Below, piece after piece: positions 28,496 through 36,127 of a stretch of 36,127 nucleotides of DNA. Both the position numbers and the translations under genes were made by a program. Each line of letters opens with the position of its first letter. Position 1 is the first letter of the stretch. The notes beneath the pieces are model-generated. The model was given only the letters and a program-made list of their open reading frames with translations, was not told the origin of the DNA and ran no database searches. Source of the stretch: Candidatus Alistipes merdigallinarum (GTDB lineage: Bacteria; Bacteroidota; Bacteroidia; Bacteroidales; Rikenellaceae); NCBI GenBank assembly GCA_019119305.1, contig DWXH01000028.1, positions 1-36,127 of the forward strand, in the 5' to 3' direction.

Positions 28496-31231
28496 CTATT
28501 TTCCACCTTGTTTCAACGCAGCGTGTGCGGCAGCCAAACGGGCGATAGGCACACGGAACGGAGAGCAAGATACGTAGTTCAGGCCTGCATAGTGGCAGAA
28601 CTCAACCGAACTCGGTTCACCGCCATGCTCACCGCAGATACCGCATTTGAGGTTCGGTTTCACACCGCGACCTTTGAATACGGCCTCGCGAACCAGCTGA
28701 CCTACACCGTCCTGATCCAATACCTGGAACGGGTCGTGTTTCAGGATACCTTTTTCGAGGTAGACCGGCAGGAATTTGGCAACGTCGTCACGGGAGAATC
28801 CGAGCGTCATCTGCGTCAGGTCGTTCGTACCGAATGAGAAGAACTCGGCCTCTTCGGCGATCTCGTTGGCTGTAACGGCTGCACGCGGAATCTCGATCAT
28901 CGTGCCGACCATATAGTCGATCTTGTCGTTACGTTCTGCAAATACAGCTTCTGCCGTTGCGTTGATGATCTCTTTCTGGAGTTTCAACTCTTTGACATTT
29001 CCTACCAGCGGAACCATGATCTCGACATGTACGTCGATACCTTTCTCCTTACGGGTGTTCAGAGCGGCCTCGATGATGGCACGGGCCTGCATTTCGGTGA
29101 TTTCCGGATAGGTGTTACCCAAACGGCAACCCCGGTGACCCAGCATCGGGTTGGCTTCAGCCAGCGAATCCACTTTGTTCTTGATCGTTTCGAACGATAC
29201 GTTCAAGTCGGCAGCCAATTCTCTCATCTCTTTCTCGAAATGAGGAACGAACTCGTGCAAAGGCGGATCGAGCAGACGTACCGTAACGGGCAGCCCGTTC
29301 ATCGCTTCGAACAGACCTTCGAAGTCGCCGCGTTGCATCGGCAACAGTTTGTCGAGGGCTTTGCGACGTCCGGCTTCGTCATCGGCGAGGATCATTTCGC
29401 GTACGGCTTTGATCCGGTCGCCTTCGAAGAACATATGCTCGGTACGGCACAAACCGATACCTTGAGCTCCGAAACGGAAAGCTGTCTGTGCATCGCGCGG
29501 CGTATCGGCATTTGCCCGTACCTTGAGGCGGGCGTATTTGTCGGTCAGATCCATCAGTTTAGCGAAATCGCCGCTGACGTCTGCGTCTTTGGTCGTAACC
29601 TTGCCTTCGTAGATGATACCCGTAGAACCGTCCAGGGAGATCCAATCGCCCTCTTTGTAGGTCTTGTTGTCCACGGTGATCGTACGGGCTTTGTAGTCGA
29701 TTTGCAGGTCACCTGCACCCGATACGCAGCATTTACCCATACCACGGGCCACAACGGCAGCGTGCGAGGTCATACCACCGCGTGCGGTCAGGATACCGTT
29801 TGCCGAGTTCATACCCTTGAGGTCCTCCGGAGAGGTTTCGATACGAACGAGGATGGTCTCTTTACCGGCGGCAGCCCATTTTTCGGCTTCGTCGGCGAAG
29901 AATACGATCTGGCCGGTAGCGGCACCCGGAGATGCGGGCAGACCCTTAGCGATGATGTTGGCCTTCTTCAAGGCATCTTTGTCGAATACCGGGTGGAGCA
30001 GTTCGTCGAGTTTGGCGGGCTCAACACGCAATACAGCGGTCGGAGCATCGATCAGACCCTCTTCGAGCATTTCCATGGCCATACGGACCATAGCGGCACC
30101 GGTACGTTTCCCGCTACGGGTTTGCAACATCCACAATTTGCCGTTCTGGATCGTGAATTCCAGGTCCTGCATGTCGTGGAAATATTTTTCGAGGTGGTCT
30201 TGGATTTCGTTCAGTTCCTTGAACGCAGCGGGCATAACCTCTTCCAATGAAGGATATTTCAAGGCACGTTCGCTCTCTGAAATACCTTGCAGTTCAGCCC
30301 AACGGCGCGAACCTTCGATCGTGATGACCTGAGGCGTACGGATACCGGCAACCACATCTTCTCCCTGAGCGTTTACCAGATATTCACCGTTGAAGATGTT
30401 CTCTCCAGTCGCAGCGTCACGCGTGAAGGCGACACCCGTAGCCGAAGTCTCGCCCATGTTACCGAATACCATAGCCTGTACGGTAACGGCGGTACCCCAT
30501 TCCGACGGAATGTTGTTCAGTTTACGGTAGAGGATAGCGCGTTCGTTCATCCAGCTGCTGAATACGGCGCAGATGGCACCCCAGAGCTGTTCCCAAGGAT
30601 TGGTCGGGAAGTCTTTACCGGTATTTTTCTTGATGGCTGCTTTGAAGCGTTTTACGAGCTCTTGCAGATCTTCGGTGGTCAGTTCGGTGTCGTTCTTGAC
30701 CTTCTTCTCCTCTTTGATGGCGTCGATGATCTCTTCGAACGGATCGACATCCTCTTTGCTTTGCGGTTTCATGTTGAGCACCACGTCACCGTACATCTGT
30801 ACGAAACGGCGGTATGAATCCCATGCAAAACGCGGATTGCCCGTTTTCTTAGCCAAACCTTCTACAGCTTCGTCGTTCAAACCGAGGTTCAGGATGGTGT
30901 CCATCATACCCGGCATCGAAGCACGTGCTCCTGAGCGGACCGACAACAACAAAGGATTGGTGCTGCTGCCGAACTCCATACCCATGTTTTTCTCAACGCC
31001 TTTCATGGCGGCTTCCACTTCGGGTTTGATCAATTTGATCACCTCGTCCCGACCGTGCGTATAATATTCGGTGCACACTTCGGTCGTAATGGTGAATCCC
31101 GGAGGCACCGGAATGCCGACCAAGTTCATTTCAGCAAGATTTGCTCCCTTTCCTCCGAGCAACTCTCTCATTTTTCCGTTTCCTTCAGCCTGTTTGTTGC
31201 CGAAGGTGTAAACTCTTTTTACGTTTGGCAT
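28496..31231 (-). CDS. ppdK: Pyruvate, phosphate dikinase
   Basis: 911 aa, near the usual ~875-950. It interconverts pyruvate + ATP + Pi and PEP + AMP + PPi, linking glycolysis and gluconeogenesis in anaerobes. The N-terminal ATP-grasp domain begins with [10 protein letters not shown] and includes the [21 protein letters not shown] segment (interrupted here for length). The swivelling phosphohistidine domain has H490 in [16 protein letters not shown], preceded by the regulatory threonine position T488. The C-terminal TIM barrel shows FGTNDLTQ and CGICGEHGG (catalytic Cys). PEP synthase is excluded by the N-terminal extension and by the TSH motif. It is transcribed from a consensus promoter at 31325-31355 with a leader of about 85 bases. 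Confidence 0.97.
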   Translation of the reverse strand: MPNVKRVYTFGNKQAEGNGKMRELLGGKGANLAEMNLVGIPVPPGFTITTEVCTEYYTHGRDEVIKLIKPEVEAAMKGVEKNMGMEFGSSTNPLLLSVRSGARASMPGMMDTILNLGLNDEAVEGLAKKTGNPRFAWDSYRRFVQMYGDVVLNMKPQSKEDVDPFEEIIDAIKEEKKVKNDTELTTEDLQELVKRFKAAIKKNTGKDFPTNPWEQLWGAICAVFSSWMNERAILYRKLNNIPSEWGTAVTVQAMVFGNMGETSATGVAFTRDAATGENIFNGEYLVNAQGEDVVAGIRTPQVITIEGSRRWAELQGISESERALKYPSLEEVMPAAFKELNEIQDHLEKYFHDMQDLEFTIQNGKLWMLQTRSGKRTGAAMVRMAMEMLEEGLIDAPTAVLRVEPAKLDELLHPVFDKDALKKANIIAKGLPASPGAATGQIVFFADEAEKWAAAGKETILVRIETSPEDLKGMNSANGILTARGGMTSHAAVVARGMGKCCVSGAGDLQIDYKARTITVDNKTYKEGDWISLDGSTGIIYEGKVTTKDADVSGDFAKLMDLTDKYARLKVRANADTPRDAQTAFRFGAQGIGLCRTEHMFFEGDRIKAVREMILADDEAGRRKALDKLLPMQRGDFEGLFEAMNGLPVTVRLLDPPLHEFVPHFEKEMRELAADLNVSFETIKNKVDSLAEANPMLGHRGCRLGNTYPEITEMQARAIIEAALNTRKEKGIDVHVEIMVPLVGNVKELKLQKEIINATAEAVFAERNDKIDYMVGTMIEIPRAAVTANEIAEEAEFFSFGTNDLTQMTLGFSRDDVAKFLPVYLEKGILKHDPFQVLDQDGVGQLVREAVFKGRGVKPNLKCGICGEHGGEPSSVEFCHYAGLNYVSCSPFRVPIARLAAAHAALKQGGK

Positions 31232-31324
31232 TGTTTTTTTGTGTTAAATTGGTGTGTATTTTTAAGAAAATTTATAAAATCACAGAGCTTGTTATCAAAA
31301 AGTTTCGGTTCATAGGAAAGTATG

Positions 31325-31355
31325 CAAAGGTAAGGATTAATTTCCGATCTGCAAA
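31325..31355 (-). promoter_or_regulatory. Consensus Bacteroidota promoter for ppdK
   Basis: On the minus strand, TTTG (complement of 31352-31355), exactly 19 bases, then TACCTTTG (complement of 31325-31332). Both elements match the consensus without mismatch. It predicts a start at about 31318 and an ~85-base A/T-rich leader, for which I see no structured riboswitch. Confidence 0.8.
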
Positions 31356-31372
31356 ATTTACGGAACCTAAAT

Positions 31373-32365
31373 TCATTCAGCAGGTTGTGTTTCCAGGTCG
31401 AGGTAAACGGGCAGGTGATCGCTGTATCCGGCGGTGTACCGTCCGTTACGGAACGAACGGATCGGATAACCCTTGAACGGCCCCTCTGTATGAAGCAGAT
31501 AATCGCGGACGAAAATGCCATACGATTCGTTGTAAATGAGGGTTTTGCCGGTTAGAATTGACCGACTGAACGCGATGTAGTCGAACAGTTGGCGACGATC
31601 GCGATAGATCAGCGAACCATACCCTTTCTGACTCAATCGTAAAAATGGAGAGTATAAAGAACGGTCTTTGTCGGCACGCTTCTCTATAGAGAGCGCGTCG
31701 GTGAGAAGAAGGGTTCGGATAACGGATCGGGAGTCGGGTTCTGCATTGAAGTCGCCCATGACAATTAATTTCTCCGAAGGGTTGCGTTGAAGTATGGAAT
31801 TTACGGCGTACCGCAGGGTTTGTAAAGCGGTGAGACGAAACGATTGTCTGTTTTGTTTTGAGGGGAGGTGGACGCCGATAACGGAGAGTGTGTCTCCGTT
31901 CGCAAGGATGCCTTTTACCCAGAGTGCCTCTCGGGAGAGTCCGCGCCCGGAGATTTGTTTGATAAGAAAAGGGTAAAATTGGCTGCTTCGATATAGGAGG
32001 GCAATGTCCATCCCGCGCCGATCGCGGGTGTCCCGGTGGATGTAATTGTAGCCCGATCGCATGGCAAACATCAGGTCGCGCAGTACGTTTTCGTTCTCGA
32101 TCTCTTCCAAAACGAGCAGATCTGCATCCAGATCATCGATTACCCGAGCGATGTTGGCGATCTTGGTCCGGTAGCGTTCGGTGTTCCAGCGGTTCGACCC
32201 TTGAGGTGTGAATGCCGTATCTTCCAGTTGAGGATCATGCAGCGTATCGCATAATGATTCCGTATTGTAGCAGGCGATCCGAAGGCGGGTTTGACCGAAA
32301 GCGGTAGATATTCCGTAACACGATAAACAGAAAAACAGCAGAGTAAGACGGATCGGTAAAAACAT
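31373..32365 (-). CDS. Secreted endonuclease/exonuclease/phosphatase-family protein
   Basis: 330 aa from the ATG at 32363-32365. That start gives a clean signal peptide (LPIRLTLLFFCLSCYGIS, likely cut after AFG). The frame stays open upstream to 32611, but those residues are atypical and have no ribosome site. EEP-fold motifs: N34 (CYNTES), E87/E88 (VLEEIEN), H176 (GVHLPSK), D205-x-N207 (VMGDFNAEPD), and the terminal D316-H317 (YSDHLPVY). The set is complete, so metal-dependent phosphoester cleavage is expected; the substrate (DNA, RNA, phospholipid or inositol phosphate) is not determinable. Being secreted, it may serve nutrient scavenging. Its 3' end is 18 bases from the ppdK promoter. Confidence 0.88.
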   Translation of the reverse strand: MFLPIRLTLLFFCLSCYGISTAFGQTRLRIACYNTESLCDTLHDPQLEDTAFTPQGSNRWNTERYRTKIANIARVIDDLDADLLVLEEIENENVLRDLMFAMRSGYNYIHRDTRDRRGMDIALLYRSSQFYPFLIKQISGRGLSREALWVKGILANGDTLSVIGVHLPSKQNRQSFRLTALQTLRYAVNSILQRNPSEKLIVMGDFNAEPDSRSVIRTLLLTDALSIEKRADKDRSLYSPFLRLSQKGYGSLIYRDRRQLFDYIAFSRSILTGKTLIYNESYGIFVRDYLLHTEGPFKGYPIRSFRNGRYTAGYSDHLPVYLDLETQPAE

Positions 32366-32410
32366 ACGGCATGGAATGAGTGGGATCGTGGAAACGGTTG
32401 TTATTTTTTC

Positions 32411-32418
32411 GAAAGGTA
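32411..32418 (-). promoter_or_regulatory. Possible -7 element for the EEP gene
   Basis: The complement reads TACCTTTC, one mismatch to TAnnTTTG, about 45 bases before the chosen start. I see no -33 element at the right spacing. It supports the downstream start but is weak by itself. Confidence 0.35.
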
Positions 32419-32529
32419 ACGAAAAATCGATAATCTTTTGATTTCTGGCCATAAAACATTCAAGGATTTTTTTCGTTATTATATATAGGTATGTAAAAAA
32501 TCGGAGTAAATCGATTTTAAGGGGGCTAT

Positions 32530-32560
32530 TTTGCGGTTCTCTGAAAAATGCGTAAATTAG
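32530..32560 (+). promoter_or_regulatory. Promoter for gyrA
   Basis: TTTG at 32530-32533, 19 bases, then TAAATTAG at 32553-32560 (one mismatch to TAnnTTTG). The leader is about 85 bases and includes a short GCCGAA / TTCGGC inverted repeat (32599-32604 and 32616-32621). The 284 bases between the EEP gene and gyrA otherwise hold nothing I can name. Confidence 0.6.
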
Positions 32561-32649
32561 CACACTTTTAATACATGTGAGTTTTACTGGAAATTCAGGC
32601 CGAAAAGTCATATTGTTCGGCGAAGAAGATGATAAATTAAGAAAAGATT

Positions 32650-35181
32650 ATGGCAGAGACGACAGAAGGGGAGAGAATTATTAAAATCAATATCGAGGAG
32701 AAGATGAAGACGGCCTACATCGACTATTCGATGTCGGTCATTGTATCGCGTGCACTGCCCGACGTGCGGGACGGATTAAAACCGGTGCACCGTCGGATCC
32801 TCTACGATATGAGCAGTGAGTTGAATCTCTATTCCGATAAGCCTCATCGTAAATCGGCCAGAATTGTCGGAGATGTGCTCGGTAAGTTTCACCCGCACGG
32901 AGATTTATCGGTGTATGAAGCGATGGTGCGTATGGCCCAGGAGTGGAGCATGCGCTACATGTTGGTGGACGGGCAGGGAAACTTCGGTTCGGTAGATGGC
33001 GACGGTCCTGCCGCCATGCGTTATACGGAGGCCCGTATGCAGAAGATTGCCGACGAGGTGATGGCCGATATAGAGAAGGATACGGTGGATTTCCGTCCGA
33101 ACTTCGATGAAACCATTCAGGAACCGGTCGTATTGCCGACTAAAATTCCGTTGCTGTTGGTGAATGGGGCTTCGGGTATCGCAGTCGGAATGGCAACCAA
33201 CATGCCGCCACACAATCTTTCCGATACGATCGATGCCATCTGCGCCTATATCGACAATCCGAACATCGAGATGGATGAGTTGATCCGGTGTATCAAAGCG
33301 CCTGATTTTCCGACGGGCGGGATCATCTATGGGTACGAAGGAGTCAAAGAGGCCTATGAAACGGGACGTGGCCGCGTGATTATGCGGGCGAAGACCGAAA
33401 TCGAACATACGGCGTCGGGACGCGAATGTATCGTCGTGACCGAGATTCCCTATATGGTGAATAAGGCCGAGATGATCCGTAAAATCGCTGATCTGATCAA
33501 CGACAAGAAGATCGAGGGAATTGCCTATATCAACGACGAGAGCGACCGGAAAGGTATGCGGATCGTCATGATCCTGAAACACGATGCCGTAGCGAGTGTG
33601 GTGTTGAATAATTTGTTCAAATATACGGCGATGCAGACCTCTTTCCCGGTCAACAACATTGCGTTGGTCGACGGACGTCCGATGTTGCTCAACCTGCGCG
33701 ATCTGATCCGGAATTTTGTCGAGCATCGCCACGATGTGGTGGTTCGCCGGACCCGTTACGATTTGGCCCAGGCCGAAAAGAGGGCTCACATTCTCGAAGG
33801 GTTGCTGATAGCGGTCGATCACATCGATGAAGTGATCCGGATCATTCGTGGAGCGCAAAGTCCCGATGAAGCCAAAATCCAGTTGATGGAGCGTTTCTCC
33901 CTCTCCGAATTACAGGCTGCAGCGATTATTGACATGCGTCTGCGGGCGTTGACCGGTCTCGAACGGAACAAGCTTAAGATGGAATACGACGACCTTTGTC
34001 AGAAGATAGCCTATTATAAAGAGGTACTTGAAAATGTGGCAATGCAGATGCAGATCGTTCGGGATGAGATGGTCGAGATCAAAGAAAAATATGGTGATGA
34101 ACGTTGTACGGAGGTTGTGTTGAGTGCAGAAGAGTTTAATCCGGAAGATTTTTATGCGGACGACGAAATGGTGATCACCATCTCCCATATGGGTTATATC
34201 AAACGGACGCCGTTGACCGAATATCGGACACAGAACAGAGGTGGTGTAGGAGTTAAAGGAAGTTCGACCCGTGAAGAAGATTTTATAGAATACATCTATG
34301 TGACGACAATGCACAACACGATGTTGTTCTTTACGGAACAGGGGCGCTGCTACTGGTTGAAAGTATATGCGATTCCCGAAGGAACGCGTGCCTCGAAAGG
34401 ACGGGCCATTCAGAATGTAATCCAGATTGCCCCGGACGATAAGGTACGGGCTTATATCAACGTCCGCCATTTGGATGATCAGGAATATGTGAACGGCAAC
34501 TACATCATCATGTGTACCAAGTCGGGAATCGTGAAGAAGACCCTCTTGGAAGCCTATTCCCGTCCTCGTCAGAACGGAGTGAACGCCATTACTATCCGTG
34601 AGGGCGATCAGTTGATCGAGGCCAAATTGACCAACGGCAATAATGAGGTAATCATTGCCGCCAAGAACGGTAAGGCGATCCGATTCAATGAGGATACGGT
34701 TCGTCCGATCGGTAGAACGGGTACCGGAGTGAAAGCGATTACGATTGAGGCCGATGACGAGGTTGTCGGTATGGTCTGTGTGGAAAAGGGTACGAAAGAG
34801 GATATTTTGGTTGTTTCGGAGAACGGATTCGGGAAACGGACCGATCTGGAGGATTACCGAATTACGAATCGGGGTGGTAAAGGCGTAAAAACCTTGCAGA
34901 TTACCGAAAAAACCGGTAAATTGGTGGCGATTAAATCCGTGTCGGATGACAACGATTTGATGATCATTAACCGCTCGGGTGTGACAATCCGGATTCCGGT
35001 TTCGGATATTCGGGTGGCCGGTCGGGCGACGCAAGGTGTAAAAGTGATCAATTTGCGTAACAATGATGCCATCGCTTCCGTTGTACCAGTACCGAAGAGT
35101 GAAGATGCTGAAGAGGGTGGAACGGAAAATCAGACCGAAAGCCAGACTGAAACAGCCGAAACGCAAAATTTAAATGAATAA
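32650..35181 (+). CDS. gyrA: DNA gyrase subunit A
   Basis: 843 aa. With GyrB it introduces negative supercoils by passing one duplex through a double-strand break. The N-terminus ([20 protein letters not shown], then [15 protein letters not shown]) and the catalytic Y125 in MRYTEARM are those of GyrA. In the quinolone-resistance region, HPHGD-L86-S-V-Y-E90 aligns with E. coli HPHGD-S83-A-V-Y-D87, so Ser83 is replaced by Leu and Asp87 by Glu. The offset of 3 agrees with Y125/Tyr122. The C-terminal pinwheel begins near 528 with QNRGGVG in place of the GyrA box QRRGGKG; a second RGGKG occurs near 740. The tail is acidic and Gln/Thr/Glu-rich. ParC is less likely given the N-terminus and C-terminal domain. 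Confidence 0.95.
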   Translation: MAETTEGERIIKINIEEKMKTAYIDYSMSVIVSRALPDVRDGLKPVHRRILYDMSSELNLYSDKPHRKSARIVGDVLGKFHPHGDLSVYEAMVRMAQEWSMRYMLVDGQGNFGSVDGDGPAAMRYTEARMQKIADEVMADIEKDTVDFRPNFDETIQEPVVLPTKIPLLLVNGASGIAVGMATNMPPHNLSDTIDAICAYIDNPNIEMDELIRCIKAPDFPTGGIIYGYEGVKEAYETGRGRVIMRAKTEIEHTASGRECIVVTEIPYMVNKAEMIRKIADLINDKKIEGIAYINDESDRKGMRIVMILKHDAVASVVLNNLFKYTAMQTSFPVNNIALVDGRPMLLNLRDLIRNFVEHRHDVVVRRTRYDLAQAEKRAHILEGLLIAVDHIDEVIRIIRGAQSPDEAKIQLMERFSLSELQAAAIIDMRLRALTGLERNKLKMEYDDLCQKIAYYKEVLENVAMQMQIVRDEMVEIKEKYGDERCTEVVLSAEEFNPEDFYADDEMVITISHMGYIKRTPLTEYRTQNRGGVGVKGSSTREEDFIEYIYVTTMHNTMLFFTEQGRCYWLKVYAIPEGTRASKGRAIQNVIQIAPDDKVRAYINVRHLDDQEYVNGNYIIMCTKSGIVKKTLLEAYSRPRQNGVNAITIREGDQLIEAKLTNGNNEVIIAAKNGKAIRFNEDTVRPIGRTGTGVKAITIEADDEVVGMVCVEKGTKEDILVVSENGFGKRTDLEDYRITNRGGKGVKTLQITEKTGKLVAIKSVSDDNDLMIINRSGVTIRIPVSDIRVAGRATQGVKVINLRNNDAIASVVPVPKSEDAEEGGTENQTESQTETAETQNLNE

Positions 35182-35218
35182 GTTAAAGTAAGTTAAACCA
35201 TAATTGTATTATTGGATT

Positions 35219-36127
35219 ATGAAACGATTGTTATTGATCGCAGCAGCCGTATCGTTAGCATGGGGAACCGTTATGGCTCAGGAGGCTAAATTCGATGAAG
35301 CCGCCATTATTAAGAAGATTGACAAATTGGAACTCAACAGTCAGAATCCTAAAAAAGCGACTAAAGCAGAGACATGGCTTGACTTGGGAGATGCTTACGT
35401 TGAAGCAGGAACGATTGCTTCGGCAGGATTGTATCGGGGTATGGATGAATTTACCACCAAGATTCTTATGCAAAATCCGGAAGAGAGTACAGAAACGATT
35501 AATGGCGTTGAGTATGTGAAATACAGCAATGCCTATCTGGATGTCTATTTGAAAGATATGATGGTTCAATTCTGGCGTGTGAAAAGAAGTTTCGTTGACG
35601 GAGCTTTGGAAAAGGGAGTTGCGGCCTATCAAAAAGCGTATGAATTGGATGCAAAAGGAACAGAAGCAAAAGTAAAAGCTGGCTTGGAGAAGGTAGCCAA
35701 TTCGTATAAGGAGACAGCGGATAATGCTTATACAGAAGCGGATTATGCAAAAGCTTCGGATATATTTGCAGCGGCGTATGAATTGCAAAAACAGGCTCCA
35801 TTGAATAAAATCGATACGATTTGCTGTTTCAATGCAGGGTATTTGTATGCATTACTTGAAAAGTATGATTTGGGAGAACAATATCTGGTGCAAGCGATTG
35901 AAAATGGATATAAGGCGAATGGCGACAGCTATGACTTTTTATTTCTTTGTTATTATAAACAAAAAAATTATGAAAGCGCCGAACAAACTTTGCTTGCCGG
36001 TTTGACCGAATTTCCTCAGAATAATACCATTTTGGAACATTTGATTTCATTACACGGAGAGATGGGTAAAGACCCCAATACGATTATTCCGTATATAGAG
36101 CGGGGAATTGAAGCGGATCCCAACAAT
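35219..36127 (+). CDS. Secreted TPR-like repeat protein, cut by the window end
   Basis: At least 303 codons; no stop before the window edge. A signal peptide is clear (MKRLLLIAAAVSLAWGTVMA, cut before QE). Helical pairs resembling tetratricopeptide repeats run from ~25 to the end: AETWLDLGDAYVEAG, GVAAYQKAYELDAKG, ADYAKASDIFAAAYELQ, FNAGYLYALLEKYDLGEQY, DFLFLCYYKQKNYESAEQ and PYIERGIEADPNN. Such proteins act as scaffolds in the periplasm or at the outer membrane. It follows gyrA by 37 bases and has lower GC and more A-rich codons than the genes before it. I found no convincing promoter, so read-through from gyrA is possible. Function unknown. Confidence 0.88.
   Translation, partial: MKRLLLIAAAVSLAWGTVMAQEAKFDEAAIIKKIDKLELNSQNPKKATKAETWLDLGDAYVEAGTIASAGLYRGMDEFTTKILMQNPEESTETINGVEYVKYSNAYLDVYLKDMMVQFWRVKRSFVDGALEKGVAAYQKAYELDAKGTEAKVKAGLEKVANSYKETADNAYTEADYAKASDIFAAAYELQKQAPLNKIDTICCFNAGYLYALLEKYDLGEQYLVQAIENGYKANGDSYDFLFLCYYKQKNYESAEQTLLAGLTEFPQNNTILEHLISLHGEMGKDPNTIIPYIERGIEADPNN

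Noticed and set aside
29027-30250. A 407-codon open frame on the plus strand
   Set aside because: It lies fully antisense to pyruvate, phosphate dikinase, whose motifs are certain; no domain is recognisable in it.
32366-32611. N-terminal extension of the secreted EEP protein
   Set aside because: It would bury the signal peptide behind 82 atypical residues; no ribosome site.
33910-35166. A 418-codon open frame on the minus strand
   Set aside because: Antisense shadow of gyrA with no motif and no promoter.
35207-35214. TATTATTG as a -7 element for the TPR gene
   Set aside because: One mismatch and only 4 bases before the ATG, so the transcript would start inside the gene.
1-36127. rRNA, tRNA, CRISPR arrays, insertion sequences, phage or integrative-element genes
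   Set aside because: Looked for along both strands; no direct-repeat array, transposase motif, integrase motif, attachment-site repeat or tRNA-like fold was recognised by eye. A dedicated tRNA and repeat scan would settle it.

Overview
The window looks like chromosomal DNA of a member of the order Bacteroidales (phylum Bacteroidota). Three things support this: several genes are preceded by the phylum's own promoter signature (TTTG, about 19-21 bases, then TAnnTTTG); many ribosome binding sites are weak or A/T-rich; and the protein set (a Mrp without the Fe-S cysteines, PAP2 and DUF-like envelope proteins, long DeoC, SprA-style OMP endings) is typical of the group. GC content is roughly half by eye. 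Genus cannot be fixed from sequence alone. No rRNA, tRNA, CRISPR array, insertion sequence or prophage was recognised, and coding density is high; this reads as core and near-core chromosome.

Layout. 1-131: no supported gene. 132-1199 (-): Mrp-type P-loop ATPase. 1315-5060 (+): sppA, lpxK and a purine nucleoside phosphorylase; lpxK has a textbook promoter and overlaps the phosphorylase by 44 bases. 5189-8891 (+): ssb, a SUI1/YciH-like factor and a very large envelope protein joining an HExxH metallopeptidase-like domain, a TolB-like propeller and a probable outer-membrane barrel. 8975-11353 (+): class A penicillin-binding protein. 11529-12539 (+): asd, ending in a strong terminator. 12663-13646 (+): UDP-glucuronate decarboxylase-like SDR enzyme, convergent with 13649-15718 (-), a prolyl oligopeptidase. 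15853-17484 (+): dapD and birA-like biotin ligase. 17568-19785 (+): ECF sigma factor, probable anti-sigma factor and an outer-membrane beta-barrel protein. 20111-22479 (+): deoC and citrate synthase.

22582-28386 (+) is the most interesting block: two different SGNH-fold proteins, an MBOAT acyltransferase, a PAP2 phosphatase and an ICMT/PEMT-type integral-membrane methyltransferase, closely packed and in one direction, ending at paired hairpins. The first three have the composition of an envelope O-acylation machine (as in the patA-patB-ape1 and alginate acetylation systems); the last two suggest lipid headgroup remodelling. Their joint function is inference.

28496-31231 (-): pyruvate, phosphate dikinase with a perfect promoter. 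31373-32365 (-): secreted endonuclease/exonuclease/phosphatase-family protein. 32650-35181 (+): gyrA, which carries leucine at the position equivalent to E. coli Ser83, a classical fluoroquinolone-resistance substitution. 35219-36127 (+): start of a secreted TPR-like protein cut by the window edge.

Together the genes serve envelope assembly (lpxK, PBP, sppA, dapD, asd, the O-acylation block, barrel proteins), nucleotide salvage (phosphorylase, deoC), DNA maintenance (ssb, gyrA) and central carbon metabolism (citrate synthase, PPDK).
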